Part shown: piece by piece, positions 1 through 10,353 of the stretch
Layout of the letters: each line of letters starts with the position of its first letter
How positions within the stretch are numbered: position 1 is the stretch's first letter
Assembly: GCF_036711975.1 (NCBI RefSeq)
Contig: NC_091967.1
Span: forward strand, 13,020,001-13,084,000
Origin: Onthophagus taurus
Taxonomy: Eukaryota; Arthropoda; Insecta; Coleoptera; Scarabaeidae
Direction: 5' to 3'
DNA: 64,000 nucleotides
The notes under the pieces: model-generated
The model's input: the letters and a program-made list of their open reading frames with translations, nothing else
What the model was told of the DNA's origin: nothing
The model's database searches: none
Translations under genes and position numbers: made by a program

Positions 1-130
1 GGGGTTAGCTTACCTTCAATGTAAGTTTTGTTCTCTAACATATCAAGCATAGTACCAATAAAATCATTTTTAACAATTTTGTTTTGTTTACGATAAATTC
101 CAACATCTTTAATCATTTCTTTAACAATAT

Positions 131-295
131 TGATAGATGCACGCTTAAAGACGATTGAAAAAGGCTTAATCTTCTTAATAAAACGCGGGACAACTCTTAC
201 TTGTTTTATTATTGAATTAACATAACCTCACATTACATTATCTCTTATTAACTATATGTTTACATATACATACATGTGTATGTGGTTGCCTAACA
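131..295 (-). repeat. 3' LTR of copia element
   Basis: 165 bp, identical by eye to 4372-4536. On the element's strand it begins TGTTAGGCAACC and ends CTATCA. A purine-rich tract at 296-304 lies directly upstream on the coding strand. Confidence 0.95.
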
Positions 296-345
296 CCCTC
301 CCTTAAACATATATTACTGTTAATCATTAACATTTCAAAAAAAAC

Positions 346-3300
346 TTAACATAATCCAAAACAATTGTTACAAAAAATAAATTTTGACCTGAAGAGGGGT
401 TTGGTGAGACTGTCTGCTGCCATTTCATCGGTATTTATATGTCGGATAGTTAGTTCCTTCTGATCGATTTTTTCGCGTATGAAATGGTGGCGAACATCAA
501 TGTGTTTCGACCTCTGTCGACAGCCACTTGTTTTCGCTAAATCTATAGCTCCTTTGTTATCGCAGTAGATGATAGTTTCTTCTTTGGCATAATCTGGGTC
601 TAGTTCTGATATTAGTGATTTTAACCAGATTCCTTCTTGACATGCAGAACTTAAACTCATATATTCTGCTTCGGTGGTGGAAAGAGCGACTGTATTTTGT
701 TTTTTTGTGGACCAAGAAACTGCTGCTCCTTGCATTTTAAATATGTATCCAGTGATGCTCTTTCTGTCCGAGTGGTTCGCCCAATCAGCGTCGCTGTATC
801 CTTCCAAAAACTGATCTGAACTCTTATTGAAAGTTAATTTTAATTCAGTTGTTCCTTTCAAATATCTAAAAATTCGTTTAACTGCATTCCAATGTGGTAG
901 TCCAGGATTGTTACAAAATCTGCTGACCAGATTCGTCGCATAGCTTATGTCTGGCCTGCTGACCTGACAAAGGAAGAATAAAGCTCCTATAGCTTGTCTA
1001 TATGGTATCTTCGCCATAGCTTCTTTCTCTTTCACACTGCTTGGACTCATTTCATCATTTAGCTTTTGGTTTGGGTCGCAAGGTGTAGCGGTTGGATTAC
1101 AATCCTCCATATTGAATCTTTCAAGAATTCTTCGGATGTAACCAGTCTGATCGATAGAAACAGAATTCCTGTTCTTGGTTATTCTCATACCTAATATGTT
1201 ACTGGCCTTTCCCAGGTCCTTTATTTTGAAGTGTTCCTGTAGTTCAATCTTACATTTCTTGATTTTTCCTTCATCATTTGCTAGGATCATTATATCGTCA
1301 ACATAAATTGCAATTATAATCATGTTATCGCCTGATCCTTTATAAAAAATGCATTGATCTGTGTTTGACTTGTTGTAACCCAAGTTATTCAAAACATCAG
1401 ATAACTTCCTATTCCAAGCTCTCCCACTTTGTTTTAATCCGTACATTGCTTTCTTTAATTTTAGTGCTTTATGTTCATTTTTCGATGATCTTAGAAATTC
1501 TGGAATTTCGATGTAGATATCTTCATCTAACGGTCCTTGGAGGTATGCTGTCGTTACGTCTACATGATGCACTGACAAATCATATTTAACAGCCAAGGAG
1601 AGTAAATATCGGATCGAGTTGTATCTTACGACGGGTGAATATGTTTCGGTATAATCGATGCCTTCTATTTGATTGCACCCTTTTACAACTAGTCTCGCTT
1701 TATATCTTTCTATTTTACCATCAGGATTCCTTTTTATCTTCAATACCCATCTTGTTTTTAGTAATTTTCTGTCATCTGGTGGTTTCACTTCATCCCACGT
1801 TTGATTTTCTAATAAGGAATTGATTTCTTCTTTCATTGCTTCTGACCATTGTTCCTTATTTGATCCTTTTAGTGCTTCTTCAACAGTACTGGGTTCACCA
1901 TCCTGCTTTAAGGAGAAATATGTAACAAAGTCTTCCATAAGCCTTGGTTTGGGTTGTCTACTAGACCTTCGAACTTCGTGTACTTTGACTTGTGCCTGGT
2001 CCTCCGAGTCGTCTTTCGATACTTCATTTGGTGTATATGACTCGTCCGTTTCTTCTCTTTCTTCTTCGGTTTCACTATTTTCCGCGTTGACCTCATTCTG
2101 TCCTTCCTCTTCTTCCTTTTCTTGTTGGAATGTTATCTTCATTGGTAACCTCTGATCCGAATTTTCTGGATGTTTTCCATTTTCTAAGAAAATCACATCT
2201 CGGCTTTTTGTTATCTTCCGTGTGACAGGGTTAATAAGTCTATAACCTTTGGTTTCTTCACAATAACCCATGAAGATCAATTCTTCAGACTTTGGGTCCC
2301 ATTTTTGACGCTTTTCTTTCGGTATATAAACCATAGCAGGACAACCAAAAACTCGTAAATTCGACAGATCTGGCAACGTTCCTGACCATAATTCTTCTGG
2401 TGTACGGCCTGTGGCGAAAGCGGGTGATCTATTTATTAGATAGACTGCCGTATTTACTGCTTCAGCCCAATACTTTGTAGGTAATTTGGCTGCTATCAGC
2501 ATTGACCTGGCTCGTTCTACGATGGTACGATTCATCCTTTCGGCAAGACCATTTTGTTGAGGGCTGTATGGTACTGTAGTTTGATGTCGGATACCAGCCT
2601 TCTGCAACAAATTTCTTAAATCATGGTTTACGTATTCCTTACCGTTATCACTGCGAAGAGTTTTTATTTTCTTGTTAGTTTGATTCTCGACCATAGTTTT
2701 GAATTCTGAAAATACTTCTTTAACTTGGTATTTGCCCTTTAAGAAATAAACAAACACCTTTCTTGAATGATCGTCTATTAGGGTTAGGAAATATTTTGCT
2801 CCGCCAATTGAGGTTTCTTCCATGGGACCACATAAATCAGAATGGATTAAGTTCAGTATGCTATTTGAACGTTTCCCACTAAAACTGAAAGGGAGTCTCG
2901 CTTGTTTCCCTTTAATACACGCAATACATGTATCTTCTGTTATTTCCATCCCATCTAATCCATTGGCTAGACCTTTCATTAACAGTTGCATCCCTTTTCT
3001 GCCTAAATGTCCCAGGCGTTGATGCCAAATGTTTCCCAAACAAGTCGCAATCATAGCAGATTCCCCATTTACTTCTTTGGTATTTAACTTGTAAATTCCT
3101 CCAGCTTCTGTACCGGTTGCTATTACTTTGCCTGACTTGTCAATTATGTTGCATCCTGTTTTGTTAAAAATAACATTATAGTCATTACGAACTATTTTGC
3201 TGATTGAAAGGAGATTTACTGCAAGATCAGGTACGTGTAGTACATTTTTCGCGACAATGACATCTTCATCGTCTTCTGAGGTATGAATAAATACTTCCCC

Positions 3301-4203
3301 TTTGCTTTCGGAAGGTAATTTTGACTTATTAGCTGCTATCACTTCAGTTCTGGTATGCAATTGTGCTTTTTCTATTAGTTCAGCATGCGGTGTCATGTGA
3401 GATGAAGCGCATGAATCTAAATACCAGCTTTGGTCTTCTTTTAACTCAACAGAACTGTACAGAGCAAAAAATGCCTTTTGTTTACTCTTAGGATTGTTTT
3501 CCCCTTCTTGTTTATTCGACTTGTTTTTGCATTCCGAAGCGTAATGTCCGTATTTGTTACAAGCATAACATCGTATGGCCTTTTTGTTATTTTTCTTCTC
3601 GGGAAAACTTTTGAATGAAGAACCTTTTTTCTGTACGTACATCGCCGACTCAGCATCTTCCGTATGGTTGACATCTTGTAAAAGTTTTGTTTTAATTGAG
3701 TCACCTGTTATTGGGGTTCCGGAGCTCTCTAAACCCATGATCATCGGTTTATATTCTTCAGGTAGGCCTGCCAACAACAACGCTCCGATCCATTCTTCGC
3801 CCACTTTAAAATTTAAACTATTTAATTTGTGTGCGGTCGTCGTGATTGTATTCACATATTCTGCAGTCGATTTACAACTTGTAAGCCGTGTAGTAACCAG
3901 CTGCCTGAGGAGACCAACCTTTCTTGTTAAGCCTGAGTCCTCAAATGTAGATTGTAATTTATCCCAAGCCTCTTGTGCTGTTTTGGTGTCTTGTATGTGA
4001 CTGTAATTGATTGGATCTACCGATAATATTATTTTTGCTCTAGCTTTTGTCACCCTTTTAATATCAGCGGTATACGTTGAATTTCCGATGACGCATCCCC
4101 ATAAGTCCTCGTGCTCAAGAAGCGCTTGCATAGCGAACTTCCACGTGTTATAATTCTCCTGACCTGTTAGCTTTTCCACAGCAGGTAAACTGGAGCTAGC
4201 CAT
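346..4203 (-). CDS. copia Gag-Pol polyprotein
   Basis: A single ORF encoding all proteins needed for copia retrotransposition. An upstream in-frame ATG at 4239 exists, but MASSSLPAVEKL at 4203 matches the copia Gag start better. In numbering from 4239: Gag with WKFAMQALL near 33; CCHC knuckle CYACNKYGHYASEC at 224-237; aspartic protease DSCASS near 275; integrase zinc region with H406, H411, C438, C441; catalytic triad D468, D531, E567 (35-residue spacing); reverse transcriptase with YVDD at 979-982; RNase H near the C-terminus ending in the conserved SKHIDVRHHFIRE. No frameshift or stop was found, so the copy is probably functional. The gene order protease-integrase-RT-RNase H is diagnostic of Ty1/copia and excludes gypsy. 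Confidence 0.97.
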   Translation of the reverse strand: MASSSLPAVEKLTGQENYNTWKFAMQALLEHEDLWGCVIGNSTYTADIKRVTKARAKIILSVDPINYSHIQDTKTAQEAWDKLQSTFEDSGLTRKVGLLRQLVTTRLTSCKSTAEYVNTITTTAHKLNSLNFKVGEEWIGALLLAGLPEEYKPMIMGLESSGTPITGDSIKTKLLQDVNHTEDAESAMYVQKKGSSFKSFPEKKNNKKAIRCYACNKYGHYASECKNKSNKQEGENNPKSKQKAFFALYSSVELKEDQSWYLDSCASSHMTPHAELIEKAQLHTRTEVIAANKSKLPSESKGEVFIHTSEDDEDVIVAKNVLHVPDLAVNLLSISKIVRNDYNVIFNKTGCNIIDKSGKVIATGTEAGGIYKLNTKEVNGESAMIATCLGNIWHQRLGHLGRKGMQLLMKGLANGLDGMEITEDTCIACIKGKQARLPFSFSGKRSNSILNLIHSDLCGPMEETSIGGAKYFLTLIDDHSRKVFVYFLKGKYQVKEVFSEFKTMVENQTNKKIKTLRSDNGKEYVNHDLRNLLQKAGIRHQTTVPYSPQQNGLAERMNRTIVERARSMLIAAKLPTKYWAEAVNTAVYLINRSPAFATGRTPEELWSGTLPDLSNLRVFGCPAMVYIPKEKRQKWDPKSEELIFMGYCEETKGYRLINPVTRKITKSRDVIFLENGKHPENSDQRLPMKITFQQEKEEEEGQNEVNAENSETEEEREETDESYTPNEVSKDDSEDQAQVKVHEVRRSSRQPKPRLMEDFVTYFSLKQDGEPSTVEEALKGSNKEQWSEAMKEEINSLLENQTWDEVKPPDDRKLLKTRWVLKIKRNPDGKIERYKARLVVKGCNQIEGIDYTETYSPVVRYNSIRYLLSLAVKYDLSVHHVDVTTAYLQGPLDEDIYIEIPEFLRSSKNEHKALKLKKAMYGLKQSGRAWNRKLSDVLNNLGYNKSNTDQCIFYKGSGDNMIIIAIYVDDIMILANDEGKIKKCKIELQEHFKIKDLGKASNILGMRITKNRNSVSIDQTGYIRRILERFNMEDCNPTATPCDPNQKLNDEMSPSSVKEKEAMAKIPYRQAIGALFFLCQVSRPDISYATNLVSRFCNNPGLPHWNAVKRIFRYLKGTTELKLTFNKSSDQFLEGYSDADWANHSDRKSITGYIFKMQGAAVSWSTKKQNTVALSTTEAEYMSLSSACQEGIWLKSLISELDPDYAKEETIIYCDNKGAIDLAKTSGCRQRSKHIDVRHHFIREKIDQKELTIRHINTDEMAADSLTKPLFRSKFIFCNNCFGLC

Positions 4204-4357
4204 AATTCCCGTGATAACCAATAAATCAAAAAAGAACAACGTGATCGTCTGTGACCAGGTTCGATTTTTTTTTAGGTTAGTTTTTTTTAACGTTCCGGTC
4301 GAATCGACTTTCGCTTTTTCTCTTCTACTGATCGTCCTTTACTCACATAGGCGCGAT

Positions 4358-4371
4358 CTGGGCCCATAACC
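4358..4371 (-). other. Primer-binding site, initiator tRNA-Met internal fragment
   Basis: Minus strand GGTTATGGGCCCAG directly follows the 5' LTR. It is complementary to the anticodon stem-loop of insect initiator tRNA-Met (CTGGGCCCATAACC on the plus strand), the priming mode described for Drosophila copia, where a tRNA half-molecule rather than the 3' CCA end is used. Confidence 0.85.
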
Positions 4372-4536
4372 TGATAGATGCACGCTTAAAGACGATTGAA
4401 AAAGGCTTAATCTTCTTAATAAAACGCGGGACAACTCTTACTTGTTTTATTATTGAATTAACATAACCTCACATTACATTATCTCTTATTAACTATATGT
4501 TTACATATACATACATGTGTATGTGGTTGCCTAACA
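4372..4536 (-). repeat. 5' LTR of copia element
   Basis: 165 bp, identical by eye to 131-295. It carries the element's promoter on the minus strand. Confidence 0.95.
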
Positions 4537-5268
4537 AATATCAACACCAGCTTTATGAATAAATTGCATATTAAATATTCTAGTTAAAATAGGCGATATG
4601 AAATAACTCATAAATTGCACGCCTCTATAAAAAGTACCTTCAAAAACAATTTTAGCAGTTTTAATGGAAATTGCATTGCTGTCAATAAAACTGTTAGCTT
4701 TTATCCCAAAAGCGGTTAAAGTAATAACATCTGTCGAATATTTTTGTACAATATCTGTAGCGCTAATTTGTTCTTCGGAATTGTCACTAATATACTCCAA
4801 TAAATTATCACCAACAAAATCCATTTGAGAATACATTGATTGAAAACGTGTGGCAGTAAAAGTGTTACTAAACTTTTTCCTCATTAATTCCCAAGAAGGA
4901 TTTCTTAAGAAAAATAAAACTCTCGATCCAATCGGATCGCTTTTGTCGTTTACTTCAACGGTCCTGTATTGAAAATTTTCATAGTCTTTGATTAAAATAT
5001 GTTTCATCACTTGGAGATCTTTAACAACAACGCATGGTCTACCGAATAAATGAAATCCTATTACTTTAGCTTTCGCGGCACTACTGTCGTAAACATTCCA
5101 CAATAACCCTCCTAAAGAAATTCGCATGGAAAGTGCTCTTAATCCATAAAAAGCCGATGAAAATCCTGCGTATGGAATTTTTGTTCTTTTCCAATAGAAT
5201 ATTGGATACAATACATAGTAAAAGAACCAAATTAGAGGTATAGAAAGTAAGTAAATAATAAACCACAT

Positions 5269-5961
5269 AATTCTTGATCGAGTTGTTGGAGTACTAATTT
5301 CTAATTTTATATGCCATCTTTTATACGATGCTTATCTGATTATTTATACAAAACGAGTTTTATTTCTTTAAGGACGAAAAAAATATTTATCGATAGCAAT
5401 AAAAATAACACGAAGGTCATTATTAATCTTTTCTAAAGGTCATCTTTTAAATTAAACTCATTCTTGAATACATTGTGTGACATTTTTATGTCATTAACTC
5501 GTTTATAAAGCTATAAGAAGATGTGAGATAACGTTTTATTATACAACTTCAACTAAAATTAATTTTCTTTCTTATTTTATTAGTCATACGCTTATGGGAG
5601 GCTATAAATCATGGAACGAATTAATTTCACCCCTATGACAAAGATTGTGCAAGTAAAGAACTTTGAACAATATTAAAGTCTACAGGATTCATTTCATCCA
5701 GGGACGATTTCTGAAGGAAACGTGGATTTTAAGCTAAGAGTGCGTTTAGACCACAGAACAGTAGTATAGACTTGGTTTAGACTCAGACCGGAAGACTAAC
5801 AAATGTTCATGACCTCAACTAACAAGGTCAATTAGTTTAGTTCAAAATACGAGTAAATTACTATTATTCTACATAAATAGATAAGTCAAAGCAAACAAAT
5901 TAAAAACCTTACAACCGGATAACTTTCAAATACATTTCATTTTCATAAATTTAGTTCAATA
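5269..5961. promoter_or_regulatory. Intergenic region between divergent P450 genes
   Basis: About 690 bp separates the two P450 starts, so this stretch probably holds both promoters. On the minus strand TATAAATA (5341-5348) lies about 75 bp upstream of the left start. On the plus strand CATAAATAG near 5872 is a weaker TATA candidate for the right gene. No ORF or repeat was recognised here. Confidence 0.4.
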
Positions 5962-7588
5962 ATGTCGACATTACTCGTTTTATTATTCTTTGCATTTTTA
6001 ACACTAATTTCTTACTTTTTTTCTTTAAAATATTATTGGTTAAAAAAAAATGTGCACTCCCTATCGATATTTTCAATAATAGGAACATTAAAAATGTTAA
6101 CATTACAAATGTCGATTGGTGATTTTCTTTGGAATGCGTATAATCGGACAGAAAATAAATTAGTGGGTTTCCACATTGGTGCTACTCCAAGTGTTTTATT
6201 GAAAGATGTAAACTTGATAAAAACGATTTTAGTGAAGGATTTTGAAAATTTTAATCATAGAACTGTGGCTACAAATTACGAAGGTGATCCGTTAGGGACG
6301 AAGATGATGTTTGCTTTAAGGAATCCGAGTTGGAGATTAATGAGGAAAAGCTTTAGCGCAACTTTTACAACTGGAAAAATACGGCGAATGTATCCAAATT
6401 TAAATAAAGTTGGTGATAATTTAGTTGATTTCATAAAAACTCATGAAAATAGAAAATTAGATGCCAAAGAAATGTTTCATACGTTTTCTACTGACGTTAT
6501 TACAGCAAACGCTTTGGGAATAGAAGCAAATTCTTTTATGGACAACGACGCAATTTCGAGAACTTTCACAAAAAAAATTTTCCCCTGCAATCTTTGGAGG
6601 GGAATACAATTTATATCATATTTCGTTTTACCTAATTTAGTGGAAAAGTTTAACATGAAATTCATAGATTTAGAAGGATCGGGATTTGTTGTTAAAATGA
6701 TTGAAGAAATTAAAAGGATACGAAATAGAGATGATACAAACATAGATGACTTCGTTGGGAAAATTTTAGAGTTGGATAAAAAACAAATTTATATTCAAGG
6801 TTTAATATTATTTACATAAATAAATAAATAATTATGGTTCTATTTTTAGACAAAAATGAAATATACGCTCAAGCCCTTCAATTTTGGGTTGCTGGATTTG
6901 AAACAATTGGTTCATCTTTAATGTTTTTATTCCACGAATTAGCTCATCATCCAGAAATACAAGAAAAACTTAGAGAAGAAATCCAAACGACTTTATTAGA
7001 TAATGACGGATATATTTCTTATAATACAATTAGAAGAATGACTTATCTAAATATGGTAACTGAAGGTATTTTAAGAAATCGCCTAATAATCTCTTATTAT
7101 TCAATTATATCGATATTTTTAGAAACATACAGAAAATATCCCGTCCTACCATTCCTCGACCGCGTGTGTTTAAACGATTATCAAATTCCAAACACAAACA
7201 TTACTATTGATCGCGGAACAAACGTTTACATTTCCATTCAAGGCGTGAACTATGACCCCAACAATTTTAGCCACCCGAATAAATTTGATCCGGAAAGATT
7301 TAATAGTGCTAATATTAAGGATAATTTATTAAATATAACTTTTGGTCAAGGACCCAGACATTGTATTGGTAAATTTCCAACTTTTTTTATTGATGCAAAA
7401 ATATAAACACCAAAGTTTTTTTTGTAGGTTTAAGATTTGGAAAAGCAGCTATTTTAGTAGGTGTTATTAAAATTCTTTCAAAATTTAGAGTTGTTCCTGT
7501 GGACAAGTATAAAGATATGGAATTTGATGGAAGAATTTTTTTATTAAGTCCAAGAAAATCTATTTACTTAAAATTTGAATCACTTTAA
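5962..7588 (+). CDS. Cytochrome P450 (CYP3 clan, CYP6-like), intact
   Basis: An ER-bound heme-thiolate monooxygenase. Four exons: 5962-6799, 6850-7065, 7123-7368 and 7428-7588. Together they give 1,461 nt, or 486 aa plus stop, slightly short for the family (about 500). Landmarks: N-terminal hydrophobic anchor; helix C NPSWRLMRKSF; I-helix AGFET near residue 294 (oxygen activation); ExxR as ETYR, formed across the exon 2/3 junction, near 352; PERF near 408; heme-binding FGQGPRHCIG near 425 with the cysteine near 432, its last Gly codon split by the third intron. All introns are 50-59 bp with GT/AG ends; the first donor (GTTTAA) is weak. AATAAA lies at about 7618. It is a divergent duplicate of the copia-broken gene on the left. 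The exact CYP subfamily and substrate cannot be read from the sequence. Confidence 0.9.
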
Positions 7589-7728
7589 ACAAGAATTTTT
7601 TTATGTTTATTGTGTAAAATAAACAATAAAAGAAATATATATATAATTTTCCTAGTTTAATTTTAATCCCAGATAGATTTACTTCACGTCATTGAAAGTT
7701 TTAGATGATTTCTCTGTTAACAACAATT

Positions 7729-10131
7729 AATTGGACCGCGTTATATATCACTTGACTAAGCGACATTTGATCGTTTTTAGAGATTTTCATGCTGTCTGGT
7801 AGGTAAAGGTGTAACTTATCTTAGAAAAAAGACCTAAAATACCATTTGTTTAAAGGATAAAGCTAAGCGCTAATACTACTAAGCTAATCACGTTATACGA
7901 TTTTAAGTCCGATTTGCATCATACGTCTAAGAACCGACTTAGATACGACACTTAGATAGACCAAGAAATTCTACAATAGAAAAAATAAATGAATGATGTT
8001 AGTATAAAATTAAAAGTTTGTCTTTTATTTTATATAGAATTTAAGTCTAACTAGTTTCAGTCCCTGGCCATCTTCAGAGACTCTACAAATATATTAACAT
8101 CTCTCATCTTATCCATTTTACAAACGACAGTGGTAGGTTAGCATAAAATATCACTATGTTGCATATTTTTATTGCACTAAAACTAGAACTAACACTAGAC
8201 CTAAAACTAGAAATATTCGTGTTTAGTCATGAAAAAAACTTTCAGTTGTTAATGTAAACTTTAATTTTATTATTATATTCGTAATCTTCATAAAATAAAC
8301 TTTAAAGTGAGTCCAAACATGGCGCATTTATCTCAAAAAACCAAAAAGTTCGATCTTCCAACTATTAATTTTGACATATTTGTCAACTTTATAAAAAAAT
8401 CCTTTAAAATGAATACAAACTCGACATATTTAACTTTGATATTAATGGAGATACAATCACTTCCGGTTTGAAACGTCAACATCAATTTTGACATATTTGT
8501 CATCTTCATTAACTTATCTCAAAAAACAAATAAGTTAGAATAAAAAACATTAAACCCGAAGTTAGCAACAATGAAGATAGCAATTTAATTTTTAAATATT
8601 AATACCAACCTTAATTTTTGATTTTTTTTTATTATATTTTTGTTTTTGTGACAAATATTAAATACATTTTATAAAAATTAAGAATATGTCAAAATGACAT
8701 TGACATTTCAAATCGGAAGTTGCTTATATCTCGAGTAACATTGGAATTAAACGTATCATGTTTGGACTCATTTTAAAGGATTTTTCACGATTACATATAT
8801 GTCAAAATTGACGTTGACATTCTCAACCGGAAGTTGACCATAACATCATAAATATTGAAGATAAATTATGTCGTGTTTGTTCTCATTTTAAAGGATTTTT
8901 AATGAAGATTACAAATATGTCAAAATTGAGGTTGACATTTTAAACCTGAAGTTAGGTATAGTGTTAAGCTTTGATTATATATAATATGGATTGAGCAACT
9001 GAATATATCTACTAACAAAAATGTGGCTCAAAGTGAATAGACGCAGATGGAAAGCGATAATGTGAAAGTGTAACAAAGATAGACATAAAACGGTACTAAC
9101 CAGACGGGCGCATGCGCACAAAAGTGTCAAACCTGACGTTTATCGTTTTGTTGTGTCACAGCCAGGCACACCATTATGTTTAAAAATGTATTGTTTCGAG
9201 TGCAAAGTTCGCGATAATACAGTTTCACATCACCTGTAAGTATTATAAATAATAAGGAAATTTTATTTTATTTTTTTTTCTTTTCTCATTTATTAATTTT
9301 GTTTTAAATTTACCGCCAAAATTAACGCACGTCCATTATATGTCAGTACGTTTCTATGTCTATCTTGGTTCGATCACCATGCGCCCCTTGCGCATGCTAT
9401 CTCTCTCGTTGGCTCAATCCATATTACATATAATCAAAGGTGTTAAGTCACTTTTCCGCACTTTCTTTTTATTTTTAACGTGTTTTTTAGGTCATTTCAC
9501 ATTGATTAAAAAAAATCGTCGATTTTTAATATCGAGTTTTTTAATATTTTTTTTTGTTAAAAAACTGCGTAAACTTGTAACACTTCGTCCTTAATTTCAT
9601 TTTACAACCTTTTAAACTTTAATTTTGTAAATTAGTAACTAATAATCTGATTTCGACTTTGATATGTGATCTTTTTAATAAAAGAAAAAGAAATATTAAG
9701 AAACTTGTTTGTAAAAGGGTAGGATGAGGATGTTAATCTATTTGTAGAGTCTCTGAAGATGGCCAACGATCGAAACTAGTTAGACGTAAATTCTATATAA
9801 AATAGAAACCAGTTGAAAAGTACAAAATCAAACTCTAGATAATTTTCTTCAAAAATTTTTACACAAAACATCATTATGACTCTAGTATTTGTAATTAAAA
9901 TGCCACGACTTACAGAAACACCTGTATAATCATAAAACAACTGATCAAGTGGATTCTGTGCTTATGATGGCTGTCATCAGTGTTCTGTGATCAAATAGAC
10001 AATTTTCAATAAGTTTGAGTCTGTCTATTCTGCGAAGTCTTATATTTTTAGAGAGATGAAAACGAAAATCTCGTTTTTCTCAACATTGTTCATTTGTCGC
10101 TTAGTCAAGTGATGCATAACGCGGTCCAATT
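7729..10131. mobile_element. Composite inverted-repeat (foldback-like) element
   Basis: Outer arms 7729-7800 and about 10060-10131 are inverted copies (AATTGGACCGCGTTAT..., CACTTGACTAAGCGAC). A second inverted pair of about 110 bp lies at about 8015-8125 and 9712-9815 (shared TCTAACTAGTTTC, GGCCATCTTCAGAGACTC). Inside, a roughly 150-bp unit (with TTTTGACATATTTGTC, AAATCCTTTAAAATGA and AACTTCCGGTTTGAAA) occurs about twice on each side of a centre near 8600-8650, in opposite orientation. No transposase ORF was found. The architecture resembles foldback or satellite-bearing non-autonomous DNA elements. The exact target duplication could not be settled. Confidence 0.65.
8969..9439. mobile_element. 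Non-autonomous TIR element with 8-bp target duplication
   Basis: A 471-bp insertion flanked by GTGTTAAG at 8961-8968 and 9440-9447. The terminal inverted repeats start CTTTGATTATAT and match over about 28 bp with one difference (left A, right G in TATATATAAT/TATATGTAAT). A subterminal block AAGATAGACATA is also shared in inverted form. No coding capacity. An 8-bp duplication is typical of hAT, P and Merlin-like transposons; the termini are not a classic hAT CAGNG end, so the superfamily stays open. It sits inside the larger inverted-repeat element and so arrived later. Confidence 0.7.
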
Positions 10132-10353
10132 GTAAGTGCTAATGCTAGTTCGCCTCCTGATGGCGCACACTGGATAACGCCAAAATTGAAAGATCAACTT
10201 ACAATTTCATCATATCTAGGTAAACAATAACAGACTTGGTGATTATTAAATTGAATTCATACTTATTATCAAAAATGAATAATAATAAGAATAATCATTG
10301 TGGTAACTTATTACCACAATGATTACATTTATCTTCATATAAAATACAAAGCA

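Larger units (their letters stand above)
131..4536 (-). mobile_element. Full-length copia (Ty1/copia) LTR retrotransposon, recent insertion
   Basis: A 4,406-bp element with two 165-bp LTRs (131-295 and 4372-4536) that are identical by eye and have TG...CA ends. It is flanked by the 5-bp duplication AATAT at 126-130 and 4537-4541. The primer-binding site next to the 5' LTR (4358-4371) matches the anticodon arm of initiator tRNA-Met, as in Drosophila copia. A purine tract (AAGGGAGGG, minus strand of 296-304) abuts the 3' LTR. One intact polyprotein ORF fills the inside. Identical LTRs, an intact ORF and exact duplications indicate very recent, perhaps still polymorphic, insertion into a P450 coding exon, in the same orientation as that gene. 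Confidence 0.97.
14..5268 (-). pseudogene. Cytochrome P450 (CYP3 clan, CYP6-like), first exon split by copia insertion
   Basis: A membrane-anchored P450 monooxygenase of the type that oxidises xenobiotics or endogenous lipids at the ER. The start at 5268 begins a hydrophobic N-terminal anchor (WFIIYLLSIPLIWFFYYVLY) followed by a basic KRTKIPYAG stop-transfer/hinge. Residues after it align with the intact neighbour at 5962, for example the NPSWELMRKKFS segment (helix C, WxxxR). Coding sequence runs 5268 down to 4542, is interrupted by the copia element at 131-4536, and resumes at 130-14, where a GT donor follows. With the 5-bp duplication counted once the exon is 844 nt, ending in the same phase (1) as the neighbour's 838-nt exon 1. 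No damage other than the insertion was seen. The heme-binding exons would lie left of the window. A TATAAATA on the minus strand at 5341-5348 is a possible promoter element. Subfamily assignment is inference. Confidence 0.85.

Noticed and set aside
1365-4000. Several plus-strand ORFs within the copia region
   Set aside because: They are antisense shadows of the copia polyprotein, with no family resemblance of their own.
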